Part shown: positions 16,240-20,511 of the stretch, one piece after another
How positions within the stretch are numbered: the stretch's first letter is position 1
Layout: each line of letters begins with the position of its first letter
Origin: JBDIBB01 sp039812685
GTDB taxonomy: Bacteria > Acidobacteriota > Vicinamibacteria > Vicinamibacterales > JAFNAJ01
Assembly: GCA_039812685.1 (NCBI GenBank)
Contig: JBDIBB010000072.1
Span: 1 to 20,511 of the forward strand
Direction of reading: 5' to 3'
DNA: 20,511 bases
Notes under the pieces: generated by a model
Seen by the model: the letters and a program-made list of their open reading frames with translations, nothing else
Database searches by the model: none
What the model was told of the DNA's origin: nothing
Position numbers and translations under genes: made by a program

Positions 16240-17169
16240 ATGTCCGCCCGCATCCTCGATGGCAACGTCGTCGCCCAGCAGATCCGTGACGAACTCAGGC
16301 CGGCCGTGGCCGCCTTCACGCAACGCACCGGCCGGCCGCCAGGCCTGGGCCTCGTGCTCGTGGGCGAGGATCCGGCGAGCCAGGTCTACGTCCGCAACAA
16401 GCTGCGATCGGGGGAGGAAGTCGGCTTCCACGTCGATCTGCACAGGCTGCCGGCGGCCACGACGCTCGACGAGTTGCGGGCGCTGGTGGCACGCCTCAAC
16501 GCCAGCCCGGCTCACGACGGCATCCTGGTGCAGTCGCCGCTGCCCGACGCGATGGGGCCCGACGCCGAGCGGGTGATCTTCGACGACATCGCGCCGGCGA
16601 AGGACGTCGACGGATTCAGCCCGACGAACGTGGGGCTGCTGGTGCAGAATCGCGCGAGGCTGCAGGCGTGCACGCCGGCCGGCGTCATGGAACTGCTCGA
16701 CCGTGCGGGCCTCACGGTGTCGGGGCAGCGCGCCGTGGTGATCGGGCGTTCGGACATCGTCGGCAAGCCGATGGCGATGATGTTGATGCACCGCCACGCC
16801 ACGGTGACGGTCTGCCACTCGCGCACACGCGATCTGCCTGCCGTGGCCGCCTCGGCCGACATCCTCGTGGCGGCCATCGGGCGGCCGTGGATGGTGACGC
16901 CCGACTTCGTCAAACCCGGGGCGACGGTGATCGACGTCGGGATGAACCGCTTCTCGGACGCCGCGGCCATCGCGGCCGCCTATCCGGCGGATTCGCCGCG
17001 CCGCGCGCAGTTCGCCAAGTCGGGATCGCTGCTCGTGGGCGACGTGCACCCAGCCGTGGCCGGCGTGGCGGGCGCGCTCACGCCGGTGCCGGGCGGCGTG
17101 GGACCGCTGACCATCGCGATGCTGATGCGGAACACGCTGCGGGCCGCCGAGGCGCTGGCCGCCCGCTGA
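16240..17169 (+). CDS. folD: Bifunctional methylenetetrahydrofolate dehydrogenase / methenyltetrahydrofolate cyclohydrolase
   Basis: FolD interconverts 5,10-methylene-, 5,10-methenyl- and 10-formyl-tetrahydrofolate, using NADP, for purine and formyl-Met synthesis. The 309-residue protein has the catalytic motif SQVYVRNK, with Tyr50 and Lys54 at the same numbers as in E. coli, and the QSPLP segment with Gln98. The KDVDGFSPTNVG block, the cofactor-binding VVIGRSDIVGKPMA, and the closing VPGGVGPLTIAML are also present. Most homologues have Leu in QLPLP and Asn in GRSNIVG, minor changes here. The frame is open far upstream, but the ATG at 16240 fits the family N-terminus (ARILDGNVVAQQI). It is convergent with coaE, with a 20-nt gap. 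Confidence 0.96.
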   Translation: MSARILDGNVVAQQIRDELRPAVAAFTQRTGRPPGLGLVLVGEDPASQVYVRNKLRSGEEVGFHVDLHRLPAATTLDELRALVARLNASPAHDGILVQSPLPDAMGPDAERVIFDDIAPAKDVDGFSPTNVGLLVQNRARLQACTPAGVMELLDRAGLTVSGQRAVVIGRSDIVGKPMAMMLMHRHATVTVCHSRTRDLPAVAASADILVAAIGRPWMVTPDFVKPGATVIDVGMNRFSDAAAIAAAYPADSPRRAQFAKSGSLLVGDVHPAVAGVAGALTPVPGGVGPLTIAMLMRNTLRAAEALAAR

Positions 17170-17172
17170 CGT

Positions 17173-17212
17173 GCGGCGCGCGCCCGCCGCTACCCGCGGC
17201 CGGGCGCGCCGC
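17173..17212. terminator. Bidirectional stem-loop between convergent folD and coaE
   Basis: Arms at 17173-17186 (GCGGCGCGCGCCCG) and 17201-17212 (CGGGCGCGCCGC) form 12 pairs with a 2-nt bulge and a 14-nt loop that contains the coaE stop codon. The structure is almost the same on either strand, so it could end both transcripts, but no T run follows on either side. Confidence 0.35.
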
Positions 17213-17816
17213 GGTCCCGGGCGATGGCGCGCAACTCGGCGATCACCTCGTCGGTGAGCCGATCCGTCTCGGCGAAGGTGCCGTCGGTGCGGATGACGTA
17301 GTGCGCCCGCCGGGCCTTCTCGGCGATCGGCCACTGCGCGGCCACGCGCGCACGCGCCGCCTCGATCGACAGACCGTCACGCCGCACGACGCGCCGCAAC
17401 TGCTCGCCGGCATCGCAGGCGGCGACCACGACGAGGTCGAAGGCGGCCTCGCGGCCCGTCTCGAACAGCAGGGGGATGTCGGCCACCGCCACCGTGGTCC
17501 CGCGGGCCGCTTCGGCGGCCAGCCACGCGTCGATTGCAGCGCGCACCGCCGGGTGGACGATCGCCTCGAGCGCGGCGCGGCCGGCGGCGTCGCTGAAGAC
17601 GATGGCGGCCAGAGTCCTTCGATCGAGGGTGCCGTCGGCGAGCAGCACGCCGCCCCCGAAGCGCTCGCGGATCCGGTCGAGCGCCACGCTGCCCGGCGCC
17701 ACCACGTCTCGCGCCACGGCGTCGGCATCGATCGTCGGGATGCCGCGCAGTTCGAAACGCGACCGCACGTAGCTCTTGCCCGTGCCGATGCCCCCGGTGA
17801 GCGCGACGCGCAGCAT
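17190..17816 (-). CDS. coaE: Dephospho-CoA kinase
   Basis: CoaE phosphorylates the ribose 3'-OH of dephospho-CoA, the last step of coenzyme A synthesis. The 208-residue protein shows the P-loop ALTGGIGTGKS (Walker A at residues 8-15), then the substrate-site block IPTIDADAVARDVVAPGS, IVHPAVR, and VADIPLLFETG, all standard for the family. The C-terminal part has the expected QLRRVVRRDGLSIEAARAR lid region. The ATG lies 2 nt after the lapB stop and has no clear ribosome binding site, so it probably relies on translational coupling to lapB. It is the last gene of the kdsD-kdsC-lapB-coaE unit. Confidence 0.96.
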   Translation of the reverse strand: MLRVALTGGIGTGKSYVRSRFELRGIPTIDADAVARDVVAPGSVALDRIRERFGGGVLLADGTLDRRTLAAIVFSDAAGRAALEAIVHPAVRAAIDAWLAAEAARGTTVAVADIPLLFETGREAAFDLVVVAACDAGEQLRRVVRRDGLSIEAARARVAAQWPIAEKARRAHYVIRTDGTFAETDRLTDEVIAELRAIARDRGAPGRG

Positions 17817-17818
17817 GG

Positions 17819-19069
17819 TCAGGAGGGCAGCGGCGCGGTGGCCGCGGCCGGTTCAGCCTGCGTCTGGTCGTCGCGCGCCGGCGTGAGGCGCTCCTCGACG
17901 AAGGCGTTCCACGCGTGGCAGTGCGGGCACTGCCACAGCAGTTCCGTGCTGCGGTAGCGACACCTCGTGCAGACGTGCGGATCCTGGTAGAAGACCGACT
18001 CGCGTGCGGTGGCGATGTACTGCGCGACGGCGGCCGGTGGCAACTGCATCGCCGTGAGGGTGTCCCAGGCCGCCTCGTGCAGCATCAGCGAGTGCGGGTT
18101 GATCGCGATCGCCTCGTGCAGCAGCCCCATCGCCTCGCCGGGCTGGCCGTGCGCGGTGAGGTACCGGGCCAGGGCGGCGCGGGCGCGCCACTCATGGGGA
18201 CGCGCGTGGATGAGCCGCCGGCACAGGTCGGTGAAGCGGCCGGGCTGGCCCGATCGGGCGTAGATCGACGCGAGCCGATCGAAGGCGAGATAGGCGCGGT
18301 CGGGCGCGATCTCGATCAGCCGCTCCCAGGCCGCGGTCGCCGCCGCGGCGTTTCCCTGCAGGAAGCGGACGTCGCCGAGGTTCAGCCACGCCGGCACCAC
18401 GGCGGGATCCAGTTCGCTGGCGGCTTCGAAGTGCCGGCTCGCCTCGTCGTAGTCCATGCGGCCCAGCGCCTCGCGACCCAGCTCGGTCTCGAGGAACGCG
18501 AGCACGCGCGTGTGGCCGGCGCGCGCCGCCTCGGGCGCGGCATCGAGCCGGCGCCGGCGCGCGTCGTACGCCAGTTGCCACTGGTGCTGGTCGGCGTGCA
18601 GCTTCTCGAGGTTCGCCAGCGCCTGCGTGTTCTGCGGGTCGACGCGCAGCACCTCGCTGAAGGCTTCGAACGCGCGATCGACGAACCCGCCCTGCTTGTA
18701 GTCGAGGCCGAGGCAGAGCAGCACGGCCGAGAGCTCGAGCCGGGTGAGCCGCGGCCGTTGCAGCAACGGCTGGTGCACCTGGATGGCGCGGCCGACCTGG
18801 CCCTTCTCGCGGTACAGGTTGCCGAGCACGATGTGCACCTCGCTGGCGTCGGCCTGTTCGGCGGCGGCCTTCGACAGCTCCTCGATGGCCAGTTCCGTCT
18901 GGTTCGAGATGAGGAAGTTCAGGCCCTGCAGGTAATGCGGCGACTCGCGCAGCCGGCGGCGGTCGACCAGGCTCCCCTCGCGCAGCTTGTAGCGCTCCCA
19001 GGCCTTGCCGACCCACAAGCCGACCAGCAGCGCCACGAGCGTGGCGAGCAGCGGGACGTAGTCGCCCAT
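17819..19069 (-). CDS. lapB: LapB-type inner-membrane TPR protein (LPS assembly regulator)
   Basis: LapB (YciM) of E. coli is an inner-membrane protein that helps FtsH degrade LpxC and so sets the rate of LPS synthesis. The 416-residue product has the same layout: a single N-terminal membrane helix (VPLLATLVALLVGLWVG, residues 5-21), the family block ESPHYLQGLNFLISNQTELAIEE (split by positions 42-64), TPR repeats over about 45-345, and a C-terminal rubredoxin-like metal site. The metal-site cysteines are Cys367, Cys370, Cys381 and Cys384 in CTRC and CPHCHAW. An extra Ala/Pro tail of about 25 residues follows. The gene sits 1 nt after kdsC and 2 nt before coaE. Its place in a Kdo operon supports an LPS role, although activity toward LpxC here is inferred. 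Confidence 0.88.
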   Translation of the reverse strand: MGDYVPLLATLVALLVGLWVGKAWERYKLREGSLVDRRRLRESPHYLQGLNFLISNQTELAIEELSKAAAEQADASEVHIVLGNLYREKGQVGRAIQVHQPLLQRPRLTRLELSAVLLCLGLDYKQGGFVDRAFEAFSEVLRVDPQNTQALANLEKLHADQHQWQLAYDARRRRLDAAPEAARAGHTRVLAFLETELGREALGRMDYDEASRHFEAASELDPAVVPAWLNLGDVRFLQGNAAAATAAWERLIEIAPDRAYLAFDRLASIYARSGQPGRFTDLCRRLIHARPHEWRARAALARYLTAHGQPGEAMGLLHEAIAINPHSLMLHEAAWDTLTAMQLPPAAVAQYIATARESVFYQDPHVCTRCRYRSTELLWQCPHCHAWNAFVEERLTPARDDQTQAEPAAATAPLPS

Positions 19070-19070
19070 G

Positions 19071-19607
19071 TCAGGTCCGCTCCCGGTGGTAGCTCGCGAG
19101 CGTCCGCTCCCACTCGCCCCGCGCGCGCAGGACGAACTCGATGAACTCGCGGACGGCCCCGTGGCCGCCGGAGGCGCGCGTGACCAGGCGGGCGCACGCC
19201 TTCACGTCGGCGGCGGCGTCGGCCGGCGCCGCCGCCAGCCCGGCGCGCGCCAGCACCGGCAGGTCGACCAGGTCGTCGCCCATGTAGCCGAGCGCGTCGA
19301 AGTCGACGCCTTCCTGCGCGAGAACGCGCGAGACCGCCGCGAGCTTGTCCGTCACGCCGAGCAGCACGTGGCGCAGGCCGAGTTGCGCCGCACGATGCCC
19401 GGCGGCCGGCAGCGCACGCGAGGACACGACGCCGGCCGCCAGCCCGGCGCGCTGCGCCGCGACCAGCCCCAGCCCGTCGCGGATGTCGAAGCGCAGCGCC
19501 TCGGACCCGTCGCCGTGCACGAGCGTCGCGCCATCCGTCAGCACGCCGTCGACGTCGAAGAGCAGCACCTTCAGGCCGCGCGCGCGCGTCTCGGTGTCAT
19601 CCGTCAA
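19071..19607 (-). CDS. kdsC: 3-deoxy-D-manno-octulosonate 8-phosphate phosphatase
   Basis: KdsC removes phosphate from Kdo 8-phosphate to give Kdo, the inner-core sugar of LPS. It is a small HAD phosphatase of the C0 (capless) type. The 178-residue product carries DVDGVLTDG (nucleophile Asp18, acid/base Asp20), motif II VVSSR, Lys88 in VTDKLAA, and motif III YMGDDLVDLP (Asp111, Asp112). I place the start at the TTG at 19607, overlapping the kdsD stop (TTGA), with GGAG 5 nt upstream. The frame continues upstream inside kdsD, but no ATG gives a normal KdsC length. Motif II commonly reads TGR or SGR; the SSR here is a mild change. It is followed after 1 nt by lapB. Confidence 0.94.
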   Translation of the reverse strand: MTDDTETRARGLKVLLFDVDGVLTDGATLVHGDGSEALRFDIRDGLGLVAAQRAGLAAGVVSSRALPAAGHRAAQLGLRHVLLGVTDKLAAVSRVLAQEGVDFDALGYMGDDLVDLPVLARAGLAAAPADAAADVKACARLVTRASGGHGAVREFIEFVLRARGEWERTLASYHRERT

Positions 19608-20511
19608 AACATCTCCGTGCGCCACAGGTCGTGCAGGTGCAGCACGCCCAGCGGCCGCGAATCCGCATCGATCACCACCAGCGACGAGATCTTCCGTTCC
19701 TCCAGGATCTTCAGCGCCTCCACGGCGAAGATCTCCGGTGCCACGGTGATGCCGCGGGCGGTCATCACGTCGCCCGCCGTGAGCGAGAGCACGTCGGGCG
19801 TCTTCATCATGTGCCGCCGCAGGTCGCCATCGGTGATGACGCCCGCCAGCCGGCCATCGGGGCCCACGACGCAGGTCATCCCGAGGGCCTTGCGCGACAT
19901 CTCGTAGATCACCTCGCGCATCACGGCGTCCAGCGCCACGCACGGCATCTGATCGCCGCCGTGCATGAGACGTTCGGCCCGCATCAGGCGCTTGCCGATG
20001 CTGCCGCCCGGGTGCAGGCTGGCGAAGTCCTCGACGCGGAACCCCTTCCTCACCAGCACGGCCATGGCCAGCGCGTCGCCCAGCGCGAGGGCGGCCGTCG
20101 TGCTGGCGGTCGGCGCCAGGTTCATCGGGCAGGCTTCCTCGCTGACGCCGCAGTCGAGCGCGACGTCCGAGGCCTGGGCCAGCGTGGAGCGCGGCGCGCC
20201 GGTCAGGCTGATGATGGTGGCGCCGATGCGCCGGATGAACTCCAGCACGCGCAGCACCTCGGCCGTTTCGCCTCCCTGCGACATGGCGATCACCACGTCG
20301 TCGGGCGTGATCACGCCCAGATCGCCGTGGATGGCCTCGGCCGGGTGCAGGAAGAAGGCCGGCGTCCCGGTGCTCGACAGCGTCGCCGCGATCTTCCGGC
20401 AGATGATGCCCGACTTGCCCATGCCGGTGGTGATGACGCGGCCCCGACAGCCCGCCAGCCGCGCCACCGCGGTGGAGAAGGCGGCGTCCAGACGTTCGAT
20501 CAGCCCGAGGA
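19604..20511 (-). CDS. kdsD: D-arabinose 5-phosphate isomerase (5' end cut by window edge)
   Basis: KdsD converts ribulose 5-phosphate to arabinose 5-phosphate, the first step of Kdo synthesis. About 300 residues are visible; the N-terminal few dozen are outside the window, and the frame is open to base 20511. The SIS domain shows RVITTGMGKSG, FFLHPAEAIHGDLG and the conserved ACPMNLAPTASTTAALALGD. The catalytic-type histidine is in DFASLHPGGSIGKRL. Two CBS domains follow (VMREVIYEMSRKALGMTCVV...GVITDGDLRRH and DVMTARGITV...LGVLHLHDLW). The loop usually written SNSGET reads SQGGET. The stop codon overlaps the kdsC start, as is common for this pair. Confidence 0.95.
   Translation of the reverse strand, partial: LGLIERLDAAFSTAVARLAGCRGRVITTGMGKSGIICRKIAATLSSTGTPAFFLHPAEAIHGDLGVITPDDVVIAMSQGGETAEVLRVLEFIRRIGATIISLTGAPRSTLAQASDVALDCGVSEEACPMNLAPTASTTAALALGDALAMAVLVRKGFRVEDFASLHPGGSIGKRLMRAERLMHGGDQMPCVALDAVMREVIYEMSRKALGMTCVVGPDGRLAGVITDGDLRRHMMKTPDVLSLTAGDVMTARGITVAPEIFAVEALKILEERKISSLVVIDADSRPLGVLHLHDLWRTEMF

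Noticed and set aside
14136..16328. A 730-codon open frame on the minus strand, antisense to the transporter.
   Set aside because: Its translation is almost only His, Asp, Glu, Gly and Arg in low-complexity runs, as expected when the wobble bases of a GC-rich gene are read from the other strand. The plus strand encodes a clear APC transporter.

Overview
The window is a chromosomal stretch of a very GC-rich, double-membraned (Gram-negative type) bacterium. Housekeeping genes are tightly packed, with 1-4 nt overlaps or gaps, and many proteins carry Ala/Pro-rich linkers. The combination of an rplM-rpsI-rpsB-tsf operon, a pilMNOPQ cluster followed by PKD-type lipoproteins, LPS (Kdo) genes with lapB, and an accBC pair next to an M24 peptidase suggests an acidobacterium, perhaps of the Vicinamibacteria type. 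This is inference from gene content and composition; there is no rRNA in the window to confirm it.

Layout. (1) 1-2582, minus strand: a translation operon read rplM > rpsI > rpsB > tsf, with tsf cut by the left edge. A good sigma70-type promoter lies just upstream of rplM, and a hairpin followed by a short T run lies between rpsB and tsf. (2) 2513-3036: a divergent intergenic region with the ribosomal promoter at one end and a sigma54-like -24/-12 element pointing toward pilM at the other. (3) 3037-11089, plus strand: the type IV pilus alignment complex and secretin (pilM, pilN, pilO, pilP, pilQ), then two predicted lipoproteins (one unknown, one with an Ig-like domain and three PKD domains) and a TPR protein that contains a tandem 54-bp repeat. 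(4) 11154-14197, plus strand: an M24 (Xaa-Pro) peptidase followed by accB and accC, the biotin carrier and biotin carboxylase of acetyl-CoA carboxylase. (5) 14316-16043: an APC-superfamily amino acid transporter with its own TATAAT box and a terminator-like hairpin. (6) 16240-17169: folD. (7) 17190-20511, minus strand: an operon read kdsD > kdsC > lapB > coaE, with the kdsD 5' end cut by the right edge.

How it works together. PilM (cytoplasmic, actin-like) binds the N-terminus of PilN. PilN/PilO form the inner-membrane coiled-coil dimer, PilP bridges the periplasm, and PilQ forms the outer-membrane pore. The lipoproteins behind pilQ are candidates for lineage-specific envelope partners. The kdsD/kdsC pair makes Kdo for LPS, and LapB is the adaptor that in E. 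coli controls LpxC turnover, so the last operon couples sugar supply with LPS control. AccB/AccC start fatty acid synthesis, and CoaE finishes coenzyme A.

I saw no CRISPR array, transposase, integrase, prophage gene, toxin-antitoxin pair, rRNA or tRNA. Most of the window is ordinary core genome. The parts most worth a second look are the sigma54-like element before pilM, the lipoprotein pair behind pilQ, the in-frame 54-bp repeat, two probable leaderless promoters (peptidase and folD), and the kdsDC-lapB linkage.
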